The notes beneath the pieces are model-generated. The model saw only the letters and a list, made by a program, of their open reading frames with translations. It had not been told where the DNA came from and made no database searches. Of a stretch of 64,000 bases of DNA, positions 19,404 to 30,387 are shown piece by piece. Within the stretch, counting starts at the first letter, position 1. Every line of letters starts with the position of its first letter. A program made the translations under genes and the position numbers. Source of the DNA: Xenorhabdus ishibashii (GTDB taxonomy: Bacteria > Pseudomonadota > Gammaproteobacteria > Enterobacterales > Enterobacteriaceae); contig NZ_NJAK01000001.1 of assembly GCF_002632755.1 (NCBI RefSeq), forward strand, positions 1,302,001 to 1,366,000, read 5' to 3'.

Positions 19404-20618
19404 ATGAAAAAACGGCTATATAAACTGTGTGCAGTTTCCGTCATGGCATGGACGATTTCAGCTTGTGCGGATTATGGTCATTTACACCAGAAAAAACTTC
19501 AGCAATCCAATGTGCAACCGGCAAAATGGGAAGTGTTCGAAAGTAATGACAATATCAAGAAAATGGCTACAACATTGGTCGAGCAGTATTCCCAATCCAT
19601 CTTTAAAGAGGGCAATCCTTTGGGAATGGCGATGGTGGTCATCGATAATAATCAAGTCATACATCGCAGTTTTGGAGAAACTTATCCAGGAAGCGGCGTT
19701 CGGCCACGACAGGATTCTTTGATTCGTATTGCTTCTATTACCAAATTGATGACCAGCGAGGTCATGGTTAAGTTGGCGCAGAAAAAGCACCTTAAGATTA
19801 CCGATCCATTGCAGAAATACGCTTATTTCGGTGTCCGTGTACCGGATTATGGCGCTCAACCAATCCGGCTGTATCATCTGGCGAGCCATACCAGCGGGTT
19901 ACCACGGGAACAGCCGGGCGGAAAGTGGGGACGCCCTGTGTTTATTTGGCCGACCCAATCGAACCGCTGGACATGGCTGAAAACCGCAGGAATAGAGGTT
20001 CTCCCTGGCAAAACAGCTTCGTATTCTAATCTGGCCTATGATTTACTGGCAGATGCCCTTTCCAAGGCTATGGGAAAGCCATATCCCCATCTGTTGCAAG
20101 AGGAGATTACCCATCCTTATCACATGCGGGATACAACGCTGACCCCCACGAAATCCCAATGTGCCCGTTTGATGGCTGGCGTGGAATCAAGTCCTTGTAT
20201 GCATACCACTGCCGCAGCGGGTAGTGGCGGAATTTATTCCACTCCCGCAGATATGCAACGCTGGATGCAACAATTTTTATCTTCCCATAATCAATTGAGA
20301 AAACAGACTGCCAGCCGTGAACAAGGTATCTACTTTAAACGTGCCGAACTGACCTCAATCAAAGGGATGGATGTTGCCGGTTCGGCAGATGGTATCGGGC
20401 TTGGCTGGGTATATATGGATGCCAAAGGCAATGTTCCCGGCATTTATCAGAAAACTGGCGGTGGTGGCGGATTTAATACCTATATGGCGATGATACCTGA
20501 AAGCAATATCGGCGTTTTTGTAGTGATGACGCGCAAGGAGCAAAGTAAATTTAGTCGCGTGACAAATGGCGTTAATGAATTAGTTGCCGCATTGGCACAA
20601 AACCATCATCAAATGTAG
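19404..20618 (+). CDS. ampH: AmpH-type penicillin-binding protein / D,D-carboxypeptidase-endopeptidase
   Basis: AmpH is a class C beta-lactamase-like peptidoglycan hydrolase with D,D-carboxypeptidase and endopeptidase activity, linked to peptidoglycan recycling. The product has the active-site SxxK motif SITK in RIASITKLMTSE, the second motif YSN in ASYSNLAYDLLADAL, and the C-terminal stretch QKTGGGGGFNTYMAMIP that holds the third motif. These match E. coli AmpH closely. The start ATG 19404 is preferred over TTG 19389 because MKKRL gives a normal signal. The signal ends WTISAC (Cys21), a lipobox, so this version may be a lipoprotein, unlike the soluble E. coli AmpH. No strong ribosome-binding site is seen at either start. 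Confidence 0.9.
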   Translation: MKKRLYKLCAVSVMAWTISACADYGHLHQKKLQQSNVQPAKWEVFESNDNIKKMATTLVEQYSQSIFKEGNPLGMAMVVIDNNQVIHRSFGETYPGSGVRPRQDSLIRIASITKLMTSEVMVKLAQKKHLKITDPLQKYAYFGVRVPDYGAQPIRLYHLASHTSGLPREQPGGKWGRPVFIWPTQSNRWTWLKTAGIEVLPGKTASYSNLAYDLLADALSKAMGKPYPHLLQEEITHPYHMRDTTLTPTKSQCARLMAGVESSPCMHTTAAAGSGGIYSTPADMQRWMQQFLSSHNQLRKQTASREQGIYFKRAELTSIKGMDVAGSADGIGLGWVYMDAKGNVPGIYQKTGGGGGFNTYMAMIPESNIGVFVVMTRKEQSKFSRVTNGVNELVAALAQNHHQM

Positions 20619-20637
20619 TTTCGTTAAGGAAGGGATT

Positions 20638-20660
20638 GCCTCCACGATTAAGGTGGAGGC
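20638..20660. terminator. Hairpin between converging ampH and lptG
   Basis: GCCTCCAC (20638-20645) pairs perfectly with GTGGAGGC (20653-20660) around a 7-base loop. It is GC-rich and placed between two converging genes, but no T run follows, so termination is inferred. Confidence 0.5.
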
Positions 20661-20696
20661 GTCAGATAGGTTTACTGAATGAGCAGTTTAGTAGTG

Positions 20697-21776
20697 TTAT
20701 TTTCTATGCAGAAGTAAGTAAACACTCACTATAAAAAACAATAAACTTGGCAACAGCGCCCCTAATATCGGCGGCATACTATAAACCAGACTCAGTGGAC
20801 CAAATATCTCATTCAAGACATAGAACACAAACCCCATGCTGATACCCACAACGACCCTAAATCCCATCGGCACACTACGCAGTGGCCCGAAGATGAAGGA
20901 AAGAGCCATCAGCATCATCACCGCAACCGATAAAGGTGCGAAGATTTTTTTCCACATATTAAGCTGGTAACGTCCGGCATCCTGCTGCCCCTGTTTCAGG
21001 TAGGTAATATATTGATGCAGGCCGCGTATGGAAAGCGCTTCAGGATCGAGGGAAACTACGCCTAATTTTTCTGGTGTCAGACGACTTTTCCAGTCCGCAG
21101 AAATACGTTGTGACCCTGTGATCTGTCCATTTTGGACTAAATCAGACTCTTCAACCTGAGATAACTTCCATTGATGGTGATTTGGGTCATACACCGCTGA
21201 AGCTGCATATTTTATGGATAACAGTTTTTGATTGTCATCAACATGATAGATACTAACGCCGTTTAGGGCATTGTCCTTATCAACACTCTGGATATAGACA
21301 AAATCATAGCCATCTTTCGCCCAAAGCCCTTTAGTGGTGGACATCAATGAACCACCGTACATTTTTTGGGAGCGATAATTACGGGCAAGCTGCTCTCCTT
21401 GCGGAGCAACCCACTCACCAATTACCATCGTCAGCAAGACCAGCGGGATTGCCGTTTTCATGACAGAGCCTGCCACTTGCAGGCGGGTAAAACCAGATGC
21501 CTGCATGACCACCAGCTCACTGCGTGTTGCCAGTGCTCCCAAACCCAATAATGCCCCAAGCAGAGCGGCCATTGGGAAGAAGATCTGAATATCTTTGGGA
21601 ACGCTCAGCAGGGTATAAATGCCTGCGGAAAGTGCAGTATATTCCCCTTGCCCCACTTTGCGGAGCTGATCGACAAACTTAATAATGCCGGAAAGTGATA
21701 CCAGCATAAACAAAGTCATCAGGATGGTTTGCAGGATGGTTCGGCCAATATATCTATCCAATACCCCAAACATCAT
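20697..21776 (-). CDS. lptG: LptG, lipopolysaccharide export permease
   Basis: LptG is one of two membrane subunits of the LptB2FG ABC transporter that lifts LPS from the inner membrane into the LptC-A-D bridge. The 359-residue product has the YjgP/YjgQ fold: three N-terminal helices (the first about residues 12-35), a large periplasmic beta-jellyroll domain, and three C-terminal helices. It matches E. coli LptG from FGVLDRYIG to the end. The start overlaps the lptF stop by ATGA, so the two subunits are translationally coupled. The ATPase LptB is encoded elsewhere. Confidence 0.96.
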   Translation of the reverse strand: MMFGVLDRYIGRTILQTILMTLFMLVSLSGIIKFVDQLRKVGQGEYTALSAGIYTLLSVPKDIQIFFPMAALLGALLGLGALATRSELVVMQASGFTRLQVAGSVMKTAIPLVLLTMVIGEWVAPQGEQLARNYRSQKMYGGSLMSTTKGLWAKDGYDFVYIQSVDKDNALNGVSIYHVDDNQKLLSIKYAASAVYDPNHHQWKLSQVEESDLVQNGQITGSQRISADWKSRLTPEKLGVVSLDPEALSIRGLHQYITYLKQGQQDAGRYQLNMWKKIFAPLSVAVMMLMALSFIFGPLRSVPMGFRVVVGISMGFVFYVLNEIFGPLSLVYSMPPILGALLPSLLFFIVSVYLLLHRK

Positions 21777-22870
21777 GATGCTCCTTGAGTCTTAAAGCGT
21801 GAACGCAGTTTACGCATGGGTACGGTATCCCATAGATTAAGCGTTATAGCCAACGCAAAATACACGCCATTGACTAACCACATCCAGAACAGGGGGTCTA
21901 ACTTGCCTTTACTACCATTAGAGTGCAGAGAGCTTTGCAACAGGAAGAAAATCAGGTAGAGCAACATGGCTGGCAGCATACTGAGTATCCGCCCCTGACG
22001 TGGGTTTACGGCACTTAACGGCACCACCATCAACGCCATAATTAGCACCGAAACAATCAACGTCAGACGCCAGTGAAATTCCGCGCGGGAGTCGTTGTCG
22101 GTGCCATGCCAAAGCTGCTCAATCGATTTTTGTTCAACTTTATTATCGATATCCGCTTTTTGATGCCCAATCACGGCCTGATAATTAGTGAATTCAGTTA
22201 TGCGGAAGTCACGTAACAGTGCTGTGCCTTCATAGCGCGTTCCTTGATGGAGTACCGCCACCTGATTACCATTCGGGCGCTCTTCCATATGCCCACCATC
22301 TGCAATTACCACAGAGGGGCGCTGGTCATTTGTCGGACGGAGCTGAGCCAGAAAGACATTTTCAAAAGAATTACCCTTCACATTACCGATATACAGCACC
22401 ATGTTGCCATCACGAGAAGGTTTAAACCGCCCCTCGACAATCGCTGCAAGGCTTGGATTGGCTTTTACATCCGCCAGCACTTGCGCTTTATATTTGGCAG
22501 ACCACGGCGTGATCCAGATAACGTTAGCCGCCGCCAAGGCTGATGTGAATAGAGCCAGAATAAGGGCTGATTTCACCAAGACACTTTTGCCCAACCCGCA
22601 GGCATGCATGACGGTGATTTCACTTTCGGTATAGAGTTTACTGAACGTCATTAATACCCCAAGAAATAAACTCAGGGGCAAAATAAGCTGCGCCATCTCT
22701 GGCACACCTAAACCTAACAACGATAAAACCAAATTTGCGGGAATATTCCCTTCCACTGCCGCACCCAATACTTCAACTAATTTCTGGCTGAAAAAGATCA
22801 GCGATAAGATGAACAGTATTGCGATTTGACTTTTCAGGGTTTCCCGTACTAGATATCTAATGATGATCAC
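21773..22870 (-). CDS. lptF: LptF, lipopolysaccharide export permease
   Basis: The 365-residue partner of LptG has the same six-helix plus periplasmic domain plan and reads MIIIRYLVRETLKSQIAILFIL, as in E. coli LptF. The start codon is GTG (complement of 22868-22870), giving the family N-terminus exactly. It diverges from pepA across 279 bp, as in E. coli. LptF and LptG form the central LPS-extraction cavity of the transporter. Confidence 0.96.
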   Translation of the reverse strand: MIIIRYLVRETLKSQIAILFILSLIFFSQKLVEVLGAAVEGNIPANLVLSLLGLGVPEMAQLILPLSLFLGVLMTFSKLYTESEITVMHACGLGKSVLVKSALILALFTSALAAANVIWITPWSAKYKAQVLADVKANPSLAAIVEGRFKPSRDGNMVLYIGNVKGNSFENVFLAQLRPTNDQRPSVVIADGGHMEERPNGNQVAVLHQGTRYEGTALLRDFRITEFTNYQAVIGHQKADIDNKVEQKSIEQLWHGTDNDSRAEFHWRLTLIVSVLIMALMVVPLSAVNPRQGRILSMLPAMLLYLIFFLLQSSLHSNGSKGKLDPLFWMWLVNGVYFALAITLNLWDTVPMRKLRSRFKTQGAS

Positions 22871-23149
22871 GCTTATTACGCCTGTGAAAACTTGTCTTTT
22901 TGCAGGAAAGTCGCTAACTTCGTCGTATATCTACCATTTATATGAATCAGTTTGGCTTCCCCATCGCTAAAATGATACCAAAGCATTCCATATATTGGTT
23001 CCCAATTAGAACATAGTTATCGTTATCTAAGTACCAAAAAATAATATGCTTAGTTAACATAACCGTTAATTTTCTTTGGGATGAATTAATGCGGAACGCG
23101 ATATTTTAGCGATTGTATCCGTCTTTGTCTTTAAGATTCAGGAGAACTC

Positions 23150-24658
23150 ATGGAGTTTAGTGTAAAGAGCGGTAGTCCGGAGAAACAGCGCAGTGCCTGT
23201 ATTATTGTCGGCGTGTTTGAACCCCGCCGTCTTTCCCCTATCGCAGAGCAACTTGACAAAATAAGTAATGGCTATATCAGTGCCTTATTACGCCGTGGTG
23301 AACTTGAAGGCAAGGTAGGTCAAACCTTGTTGCTACATCATGTTCCGAACGTACTGTCTGAACGTATTTTGCTGGTTGGATGTGGAAAAGAGCGTGAACT
23401 GGATGAACGTCAGTATAAGCAAATTATCCAGAAAACGATCAATACCCTCAACGAAACTGGTTCAATGGAAGCAGTTTGTTTCTTGACAGAACTGCATGTG
23501 AAGGCACGCAATAATTACTGGAAAGTGCGTCAGGCGGTCGAAACAGCTAAAGAGTCACTGTATGTTTTCGATCAGCTCAAAAGCAGCAAAAATGAACTTC
23601 GTCGCCCACTGCGTAAAATGGTGTTCAATGTACCAACCCGCCGCGAATTGACCAGTGGTGAACGCGCTATTCAGCACGGTCTTGCCATTGCGTCGGGTAT
23701 CAAGGCGGCGAAAGATCTCGCCAATATGCCACCCAATATCTGTAATGCTGCCTATTTAGCATCACAGGCGCGCCAGCTTGCTGACAATGCGGCTAATCTG
23801 ACCACCAAAGTGATTGGTGAAGAGCAGATGAAAGAGCTGGGTATGAATTCTTATCTGGCGGTTGGTCAAGGGTCGCAGAATGAATCCCTGATGGCAGTTA
23901 TGGAGTATAAAGGCAGCACAGACGCCAATGCGAAACCTATCGTATTAGTGGGCAAAGGGCTGACTTTTGATTCCGGCGGTATTTCTATCAAACCAGCCGA
24001 AGGCATGGATGAGATGAAATATGATATGTGTGGGGCTGCTTCTGTCTATGGTGCCATGCGCGTTGTTGCCGAGCTGCAATTGCCAATCAATGTCATCGGT
24101 GTTCTGGCAGGCTGTGAAAATATGCCGGGCGGACGCGCCTATCGCCCTGGAGACATTCTGACTACCATGTCCGGCCAGACTGTTGAAGTGACGAACACCG
24201 ATGCGGAAGGTCGTCTGGTATTGTGTGATGCGTTGACTTATGTTGAGCGTTTTGAGCCAGAATTGGTTATTGATGTCGCAACCTTGACCGGCGCCTGTGT
24301 CGTCGCTCTGGGCGGCCATTATACCGGCCTGATGTCTAACCATAATCCACTGGCACATGAACTACTGAATGCGTCAGAGCAAGCTGGCGATCGTGCATGG
24401 CGTCTGCCGTTGGCTGATGAATATACCGAGCAGTTAGAATCCAATTTTGCCGATATGGTAAACGCGTGCGGACGTTCCGGTGGCGCAATTACCGCAGGTG
24501 CTTTCCTGTCCCGTTTCACGGCCAAATACCACTGGGCACATCTGGATATAGCAGGTACAGCATGGCGTTCAGGTAAAGCGAAAGGAGCAACAGGTCGTCC
24601 GGTTGCACTCCTGTCACAATTCCTGTTAAATCGTTCAGGTTTGAATTCTGACGATTAA
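23150..24658 (+). CDS. pepA: PepA, leucyl aminopeptidase (CarP/XerA)
   Basis: PepA is a hexameric M17 aminopeptidase with two metal ions. In E. coli it also binds DNA, as repressor of carAB and as accessory protein in XerCD recombination. The 502-residue product has the N-terminal macro-like domain and a C-terminal catalytic domain. Metal and catalytic residues are visible in [31 protein letters not shown] and in [19 protein letters not shown] ribosome-binding site (AGGAG) precedes ATG 23150. It is followed by holC and valS in the same orientation, as in E. coli. Confidence 0.97.
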   Translation: MEFSVKSGSPEKQRSACIIVGVFEPRRLSPIAEQLDKISNGYISALLRRGELEGKVGQTLLLHHVPNVLSERILLVGCGKERELDERQYKQIIQKTINTLNETGSMEAVCFLTELHVKARNNYWKVRQAVETAKESLYVFDQLKSSKNELRRPLRKMVFNVPTRRELTSGERAIQHGLAIASGIKAAKDLANMPPNICNAAYLASQARQLADNAANLTTKVIGEEQMKELGMNSYLAVGQGSQNESLMAVMEYKGSTDANAKPIVLVGKGLTFDSGGISIKPAEGMDEMKYDMCGAASVYGAMRVVAELQLPINVIGVLAGCENMPGGRAYRPGDILTTMSGQTVEVTNTDAEGRLVLCDALTYVERFEPELVIDVATLTGACVVALGGHYTGLMSNHNPLAHELLNASEQAGDRAWRLPLADEYTEQLESNFADMVNACGRSGGAITAGAFLSRFTAKYHWAHLDIAGTAWRSGKAKGATGRPVALLSQFLLNRSGLNSDD

Positions 24659-24681
24659 TGCTCCTGCCGCTTAATGGAATT

Positions 24682-24707
24682 AAGGGTATTGCAACTGCAA
24701 TACCCTT
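24682..24707 (+). terminator. Perfect inverted repeat between pepA and holC
   Basis: AAGGGTATTGCA (24682-24693) and TGCAATACCCTT (24696-24707) are perfect 12-bp complements, forming a stem of about 9-10 bp in practice. The sequence after it is ACTGTTT, so termination would be partial, allowing some read-through into holC-valS. Confidence 0.55.
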
Positions 24708-24740
24708 ACTGTTTCCAGTAAACCTTGCAAGCAAGAAACT

Positions 24741-25220
24741 ATGAAAAACGCCACCTTCTATTTATTAGAAAAGCTATCATCATTAGAAAAGCGGTTATCG
24801 GAACAATCATCATCAGATGATCTACAGCCACATGAATGGCTGGCATGTCAGCTTGCTGCTGATCAATGGCGTGCAGGGAAGCGGGTTCTGATTGCTTGTG
24901 AAAGCCAGCAACAGGCTGAAAAATTGGATGAAGCATTATGGCAACGAGAGCCGAGTCAATTTGTACCGCACAATCTTGCCGGCGAAGGCCCCCGTTATGG
25001 CGCACCTGTGGAGTTGTGCTGGCCGCAAAAAAGAGGCAATGCTCCCCGCGATGTGTTGGTGACACTGCTTCCTCATTTTGCAGACTTTGCCACAGCTTTC
25101 CATGAAGTGATAGACTTCGTTCCTATTGATGAAAATCTGAAACAGTTAGCGCGCGAACGATATAAGTCCTATCGTAGCGTCGGCTTTAATTTGACCATGG
25201 CAACCCCGCCAACCTATTGA
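24741..25220 (+). CDS. holC: HolC, DNA polymerase III chi subunit
   Basis: Chi links the clamp loader (through psi) to single-strand binding protein during replication. The 159-residue product starts [10 protein letters not shown] as in E. coli. It keeps [17 protein letters not shown] and RLDEALW-like segments (here [13 protein letters not shown] and KLDEALW), [11 protein letters not shown], and [20 protein letters not shown]. It is about 12 residues longer than the E. coli protein because of an insert near residues 13-24 ([12 protein letters not shown]). It lies 13 bp before valS. Confidence 0.95.
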   Translation: MKNATFYLLEKLSSLEKRLSEQSSSDDLQPHEWLACQLAADQWRAGKRVLIACESQQQAEKLDEALWQREPSQFVPHNLAGEGPRYGAPVELCWPQKRGNAPRDVLVTLLPHFADFATAFHEVIDFVPIDENLKQLARERYKSYRSVGFNLTMATPPTY

Positions 25221-25233
25221 ATATCAAGACACA

Positions 25234-28131
25234 ATGGAAAAGACACCCGCTAATCAAACGCAATCTGAGCCATCTCTCGATAAAACATACAACCCGACAG
25301 AGATAGAGCAACCCCTTTACAACCACTGGGAACAGAGTGGTTACTTCAAACCGAATGGCGATACCAGCCGTGAAAGTTTCTGCATCGTCATTCCGCCACC
25401 AAACGTCACCGGCAGCCTGCATATGGGACACGCATTCCAGCAGACAATTATGGATACTATGGTGCGTTACCAACGTATGCAGGGTAAAAACACCCTGTGG
25501 CAGGCAGGGACTGACCACGCGGGTATCGCGACTCAAATGGTTGTTGAGCGCAAGATCGCGGCAGAAGAAGGCAAAACCCGCCATGATTATGGCCGTGAAG
25601 CTTTTATCGACAAGATTTGGCAGTGGAAAGCAGAATCGGGTGGCAATATCACCAACCAGATGCGCCGTCTGGGTAACTCCGTCGATTGGGAGCGTGAACG
25701 CTTCACTATGGATGAAGGTTTGTCCAAAGCGGTTAAAGAAGCCTTTGTTCGCCTGTATCAAGACGATCTGATTTACCGTGGCAAGCGCCTGGTTAACTGG
25801 GATCCGAAATTACACACTGCGATTTCTGATCTGGAAGTGGAAAACCGTGAAGTGAAAGGCTCCATGTGGCACCTGCGCTATCCGCTGGCTGACGGCGCTA
25901 AGACTGCGGAAGGCAAAGACTACCTGATCGTTGCCACCACCCGTCCAGAAACCATGCTTGGGGATACCGGTGTTGCCGTGAACCCTGAAGATCCGCGTTA
26001 TAAGGATCTGATTGGTAAAGAGATCCTCTTGCCTCTGGTGAACCGCCGCATTCCTATTGTTGGTGACGAACACGCAGATATGGAAAAAGGCACTGGCTGC
26101 GTGAAAATCACCCCAGCCCACGATTTCAATGACTATGAAGTCGGTAAACGCCACAACCTGCCAATGATCAACATCCTGACTTTTGACGGCAATATTCGCG
26201 AAGCGGCAGAAGTCTTTGATAGCAACGGCGAAGCTTCTGATCGCTACCCGACCGACATCCCTGTTGAATACCGTGGCATGGAGCGTTTCGCTGCCCGTAA
26301 AGCGATCGTAGCAGAATTCGAAAAACAGGAGCTGCTGGTTGAGATCAAACCTCATGACCTGACGGTGCCTTACGGCGACCGTGGTGGCGTAGTGATCGAG
26401 CCAATGCTGACCGACCAATGGTATGTTCGCACAGCACCGCTGGCGAAAGTAGCGATTGAAGCAGTTGAGAACGGTGATATCCAGTTCGTACCCAAACAGT
26501 ACGAAAACATGTACTACTCCTGGATGCGTGATATTCAGGATTGGTGTATTTCCCGTCAGTTGTGGTGGGGTCACCGTATTCCGGCGTGGTATGACGCACA
26601 AGGCAATGTCTATGTTGGCCGCGATGAAGAAGAAGTTCGCCGCGAGAATAATCTGGGTACAGATATCATCCTGACCCAAGATGAAGACGTACTGGATACC
26701 TGGTTCTCCTCTGGCCTGTGGACATTCTCTACCCTTGGCTGGCCTGAGCAGACCGAAGCACTGAAAACCTTCCATCCAACTGATGTGCTGGTCAGTGGCT
26801 TCGACATTATCTTCTTCTGGATTGCCCGCATGATCATGCTGACTATGCACTTCATCAAAGATGAAAACGGCAAGCCACAAGTGCCATTCAAGACAGTCTA
26901 CATGACTGGCTTGATCCGCGATGAAGAAGGCCAGAAGATGTCAAAATCCAAAGGGAACGTTATCGATCCTCTGGATATGATCGACGGTATCTCGCTGGAA
27001 AACCTGCTGGAAAAACGTACCGGCAATATGATGCAGCCACAACTGGCTGACAAAATCCGCAAACGTACTGAAAAACAGTTCGCGGAAGGTATTGAAGCCC
27101 ACGGCACTGACGCCCTGCGTTTCACTCTGGCCGCACTGGCTTCTACCGGTCGTGATATCAACTGGGACATGAAGCGCCTGCAAGGCTATCGCAACTTCTG
27201 TAACAAACTGTGGAACGCCAGCCGTTTCGTGCTGATGAACACGGAGGGACAGGATTGCGGCCAGAACGGTGGTGAAATGTCGCTATCACTGGCAGATCGC
27301 TGGGTCCTGGCCGAATTCAACCAGACCGTTAAAGCTTATCGTGAAGCGTTGGATACTTACCGTTTCGACCTTGCCGCGAACATTCTTTACGAATTCACAT
27401 GGAACCAATTCTGTGACTGGTATCTGGAGTTGTCGAAACCGGCTATCAACAAAGGGACAGAAGCCGAAGTCCGTGCGGCTCGCCATACCCTGATTGAAGT
27501 TTTGGAAGGTTTACTGCGTCTGGCACACCCAATCATTCCATTTATCACTGAAACCATCTGGCAACGAGTGAAAGTCGTCAAAGGCATCGAAGCGGATACC
27601 ATCATGCTGCAATCTTTCCCTGAATTCGATCAGGCGAAAGTCGATGAATTGGCACTGAACGATCTGGAATGGATCAAGGAAGCGATCATTGCTGTACGTA
27701 ACATTCGTGCAGAAATGAACATTGCGCCAAGCAAACCGCTGGAAGTTCTGCTGCGTGATGCAAATGACGATGCACAACGCCGTGTCGCTGAAAACCTCAA
27801 TTTCATTCAGGCAATGGGTCGTCTTTCTTCTGTTACCGTCTTGGCGGCAGGAGAAGAAGCACCTGTTTCTGTTACTAAACTGATCAATGGGGCGGAAGTG
27901 TTGATCCCAATGGCTGGTTTAATTAATAAAGATGCAGAACTGGCGCGACTGGATAAAGAAATCGAGAAGCTGGATAAAGAGATCAGCGGCATTGAAACCA
28001 AACTGGCTAACGAAGGTTTTGTCAGCCGTGCACCGGAAGCCGTTGTTGCCAAAGAGCGCGAACGTTTGGCAACCAACAATACCGCGAAAGAGAAATTACT
28101 GGCGCAAAAAGAGACTATCGCTGCACTGTAA
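25234..28131 (+). CDS. valS: ValS, valyl-tRNA synthetase
   Basis: This class I synthetase of 965 residues charges tRNA-Val and edits mischarged Thr. It has the HIGH-type motif HMGH at residues 63-66 (in [15 protein letters not shown]), the CP1 editing domain with [13 protein letters not shown], the KMSKS loop at 568-572, an anticodon-binding domain, and a C-terminal coiled coil rich in Lys and Glu ([19 protein letters not shown]). Codon use is more GC-rich at third positions than in neighbouring accessory genes, as expected for a highly expressed gene. A clear terminator follows. Confidence 0.98.
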   Translation: MEKTPANQTQSEPSLDKTYNPTEIEQPLYNHWEQSGYFKPNGDTSRESFCIVIPPPNVTGSLHMGHAFQQTIMDTMVRYQRMQGKNTLWQAGTDHAGIATQMVVERKIAAEEGKTRHDYGREAFIDKIWQWKAESGGNITNQMRRLGNSVDWERERFTMDEGLSKAVKEAFVRLYQDDLIYRGKRLVNWDPKLHTAISDLEVENREVKGSMWHLRYPLADGAKTAEGKDYLIVATTRPETMLGDTGVAVNPEDPRYKDLIGKEILLPLVNRRIPIVGDEHADMEKGTGCVKITPAHDFNDYEVGKRHNLPMINILTFDGNIREAAEVFDSNGEASDRYPTDIPVEYRGMERFAARKAIVAEFEKQELLVEIKPHDLTVPYGDRGGVVIEPMLTDQWYVRTAPLAKVAIEAVENGDIQFVPKQYENMYYSWMRDIQDWCISRQLWWGHRIPAWYDAQGNVYVGRDEEEVRRENNLGTDIILTQDEDVLDTWFSSGLWTFSTLGWPEQTEALKTFHPTDVLVSGFDIIFFWIARMIMLTMHFIKDENGKPQVPFKTVYMTGLIRDEEGQKMSKSKGNVIDPLDMIDGISLENLLEKRTGNMMQPQLADKIRKRTEKQFAEGIEAHGTDALRFTLAALASTGRDINWDMKRLQGYRNFCNKLWNASRFVLMNTEGQDCGQNGGEMSLSLADRWVLAEFNQTVKAYREALDTYRFDLAANILYEFTWNQFCDWYLELSKPAINKGTEAEVRAARHTLIEVLEGLLRLAHPIIPFITETIWQRVKVVKGIEADTIMLQSFPEFDQAKVDELALNDLEWIKEAIIAVRNIRAEMNIAPSKPLEVLLRDANDDAQRRVAENLNFIQAMGRLSSVTVLAAGEEAPVSVTKLINGAEVLIPMAGLINKDAELARLDKEIEKLDKEISGIETKLANEGFVSRAPEAVVAKERERLATNNTAKEKLLAQKETIAAL

Positions 28132-28158
28132 TTTTTCCTAGTTGAAATTTATTCATAT

Positions 28159-28193
28159 AAGCCACTGTAATTTAGTTTGCAGTGGCTTTTTTT
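28159..28193 (+). terminator. Rho-independent terminator of valS
   Basis: AAGCCACTG (28159-28167) pairs with CAGTGGCTT (28180-28188) and is followed by an unbroken T run to 28193. It lies 28 bp after the valS stop. Confidence 0.9.
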
Positions 28194-28205
28194 GAAATCT
28201 GTTTT

Positions 28206-28538
28206 CTAATTAAACAACCACTGTATCAACATAAAAAATAGCAGGGAAAGCACCAAACTCTTTAATATTGAGAGTGTATATTTACTGATAAAATAGGCAA
28301 GCACTACCGTAATCAATGCGAAAACATATTTAATATTAAAATGTTCAATTAATTCACTTAAGGATGAATTATTCAATGAAATATTCACGATAATCGTTCC
28401 CAGAATAAAACAGACAGCATAATCCAGCGAAATAATCAGTAACCCTTTCCTCTTAAACCAGCGATTATTATTTATTAAAAAAGGAGCTATTCTTAATATG
28501 AAACTCATTAATCCCATCAATACGATCAACAGCATCAT
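28206..28538 (-). CDS. azlD: AzlD-family branched-chain amino acid export subunit
   Basis: This 110-residue, very hydrophobic protein has four predicted helices and the AzlD family plan (MMLLIVLMGLMSFILRIAPFLI at its start). AzlD proteins work with a larger AzlC partner to export branched-chain amino acids or related compounds. It overlaps the end of azlC by 4 bases, so the pair is translationally coupled. The substrate cannot be told from sequence. Confidence 0.8.
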   Translation of the reverse strand: MMLLIVLMGLMSFILRIAPFLINNNRWFKRKGLLIISLDYAVCFILGTIIVNISLNNSSLSELIEHFNIKYVFALITVVLAYFISKYTLSILKSLVLSLLFFMLIQWLFN

Positions 28539-29293
28539 AATCTTCTATCCTTTCTGATTTTCCGTTCAATGAATGCGATCATTATTCCGCATAAAACAGG
28601 GACTGCCAGATCCATTAATTTCATATCCATTTCATTCAATAACGGTGCGCAAATCCCCCCCATTACCGTCGCCAAAACCGACATATCCTTACCCGAACGC
28701 TTGGCAGTCAAGGAAGCAAAATGGATGGGAACCAACATCACGAGGAACAGCGAAAGGGAACCATAATCCAGATATTCAGCCGAAATATACCCCAGCAAAG
28801 TGGCACAAAATGTAATCACAAAACAGGGTATTGCAACGCCCAGATAAAAATGAAATTGGGACTTTCCATCTGTGATATTCTCCGCAGAGAGATGTGAATG
28901 CGTCACGCTATAAGTGCTGGCGCTAAATCCCAGTATCGACAGCAAAATATTTCGCTTAGGGATGCCATGAAAATATTGTGACATCACCATTGCCATCAAG
29001 AAAAAGCGGAAGTTGATCAGCAAGGCCAGAATAATAACAGAAAGTATCGCCCCATCAGTCAGATAACCCACCGCAGCGACTTGTAATGGTGCAGCATATA
29101 TCAACAATGATCCGACTAACGTTTCCATTAATGGAATACCGTGACTTTGATAAAGAGCACCAATCGAAGTAAAAATAAGGAAAAAAGAGATACAAACAGG
29201 CAAAGAATCAACCATGCCTTTCCGAAAGAGTGAATTCAACACTTGGCACCTATATTTAACGTTATATTTAGGGTGGCTGAGATATCGATACAT
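28535..29293 (-). CDS. azlC: AzlC-family amino acid exporter, large subunit
   Basis: The 252-residue protein has the AzlC (YgaZ-like) signature: FRKGMVDSLPVCISFFLIFTSIGALY near the N-terminus, a region with AAPLQVAAVGYLTDG, and about seven to eight helices. Homologues export branched-chain amino acids with AzlD/YgaH. The ATG at 29293 gives a 26-residue polar leader before the family sequence; the Met at residue 27 (complement of 29213-29215) is an alternative start. The pair stands alone, divergent from the ABC transporter genes to the right. Confidence 0.8.
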   Translation of the reverse strand: MYRYLSHPKYNVKYRCQVLNSLFRKGMVDSLPVCISFFLIFTSIGALYQSHGIPLMETLVGSLLIYAAPLQVAAVGYLTDGAILSVIILALLINFRFFLMAMVMSQYFHGIPKRNILLSILGFSASTYSVTHSHLSAENITDGKSQFHFYLGVAIPCFVITFCATLLGYISAEYLDYGSLSLFLVMLVPIHFASLTAKRSGKDMSVLATVMGGICAPLLNEMDMKLMDLAVPVLCGIMIAFIERKIRKDRRL

Positions 29294-29456
29294 TTCATAA
29301 TAATAAATATAATCAAACCATAATCAATATAAACCTTATTGATTAGAAATGACATCAGGATATGATATAACTTTATTTTATATATAAAGCTTATGATATT
29401 ACCGCTATAGTAAAAATAATTTTAAAAATAATAATTCCCTCGGAGAAATAGATAAC

Positions 29457-30224
29457 ATGAAAGCCATACTCAATATATTATTAACGGGTATTATTCAATT
29501 GGGTGTCACCCACTTCGTTTATGCACAATCTACTCTTGATAATATTCATTCCACGGGAATATTCAGGATTGGGACTGAGGGTGCCTATGCCCCATTCAGT
29601 TATCATGACGCTTCTGGAAAATTGACCGGATTTGATGTGGAAATCGGTCGTGAAATTGCTCAGCGCATGAAAGCGAAGCCTGAATTTATTGAAGGCAAAT
29701 GGGATGGCTTGATTGGTGGGCTTGATGCCGGACGTTTCGATGCCGTGATGAACCAAATCGCCATTACACCGGAACGTGAGAAAAAATACAGTTTCTCTTT
29801 ACCTTACGTTATTTCAGAAGCCGTACTGATTACCCAAAAAGATAACAACGATATTAAGACATTTAGCGATTTAAAAGGGAAAAAATCGGCACATACCCTG
29901 ACCAATAACTTTGCCCAGATCGCCAGACATTATGGCGCCGATATTATCGGTACTAATGGCTTTAATCAGGAAGTCGATCTGGTAAGTACAGGCCGTGCTG
30001 ATGCCACCATCAACGATAAACTTTCTTACCTCGATTACAAAAAACATCGCCCGGATGCTCCGGTAAAAATTGTTGCCGCAGATACCCGTGCAGCACAAAC
30101 TGCCGTGCTGTTGCGTAAGAACGACACTGAATTAAAAACCGCAGTAGATAAAGCCATTACTGAAATAAAAGCGGATGGTACTTATCAACGTATCTGGGAT
30201 AAATATTTCGCTGAAAACAACTGA
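29457..30224 (+). CDS. Periplasmic polar amino acid-binding protein (TcyJ-like), first copy
   Basis: This 255-residue solute-binding protein (family 3) has a Sec signal peptide (hydrophobic to about residue 22, cleavage near VYAQS). Its core carries FRIGTEGAYAPFSYHDASGKLTGFDVEIGREIAQR, the usual amino acid ligand pocket, then WDGLIGGLDAGRFDAVMNQIAITPER. It resembles E. coli TcyJ/FliY (cystine binding) in many positions. A strong ribosome-binding site (CGGAG) precedes it. It begins an ABC transporter unit with a permease and ATPase downstream and is a sister of the binding protein at 31888. Cystine or another polar amino acid is the likely ligand. Confidence 0.85.
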   Translation: MKAILNILLTGIIQLGVTHFVYAQSTLDNIHSTGIFRIGTEGAYAPFSYHDASGKLTGFDVEIGREIAQRMKAKPEFIEGKWDGLIGGLDAGRFDAVMNQIAITPEREKKYSFSLPYVISEAVLITQKDNNDIKTFSDLKGKKSAHTLTNNFAQIARHYGADIIGTNGFNQEVDLVSTGRADATINDKLSYLDYKKHRPDAPVKIVAADTRAAQTAVLLRKNDTELKTAVDKAITEIKADGTYQRIWDKYFAENN

Positions 30225-30387
30225 CCAATCATTAAAACAAGGGCTTAATGGAATAGGCCCTTAATGCCTATTTCAGGTTCTAAGCTATAACTTTATTGTA
30301 TATCGCGTTCACCTTTTCTTGCCATATCATCATTAAAACAACCACATAAAGAATAAACATATTTTTAATATCTATCAGGAAGGTTTT

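Noticed and set aside
25186..25761. 191-codon minus-strand frame at the start of valS
   Set aside because: It is antisense to the conserved HMGH region of valS and has no recognisable domain.
25810..26880. 356-codon minus-strand frame inside valS
   Set aside because: It lies wholly antisense within a conserved, highly expressed gene; its composition is a by-product of valS codon use and it has no domain or ribosome-binding site.
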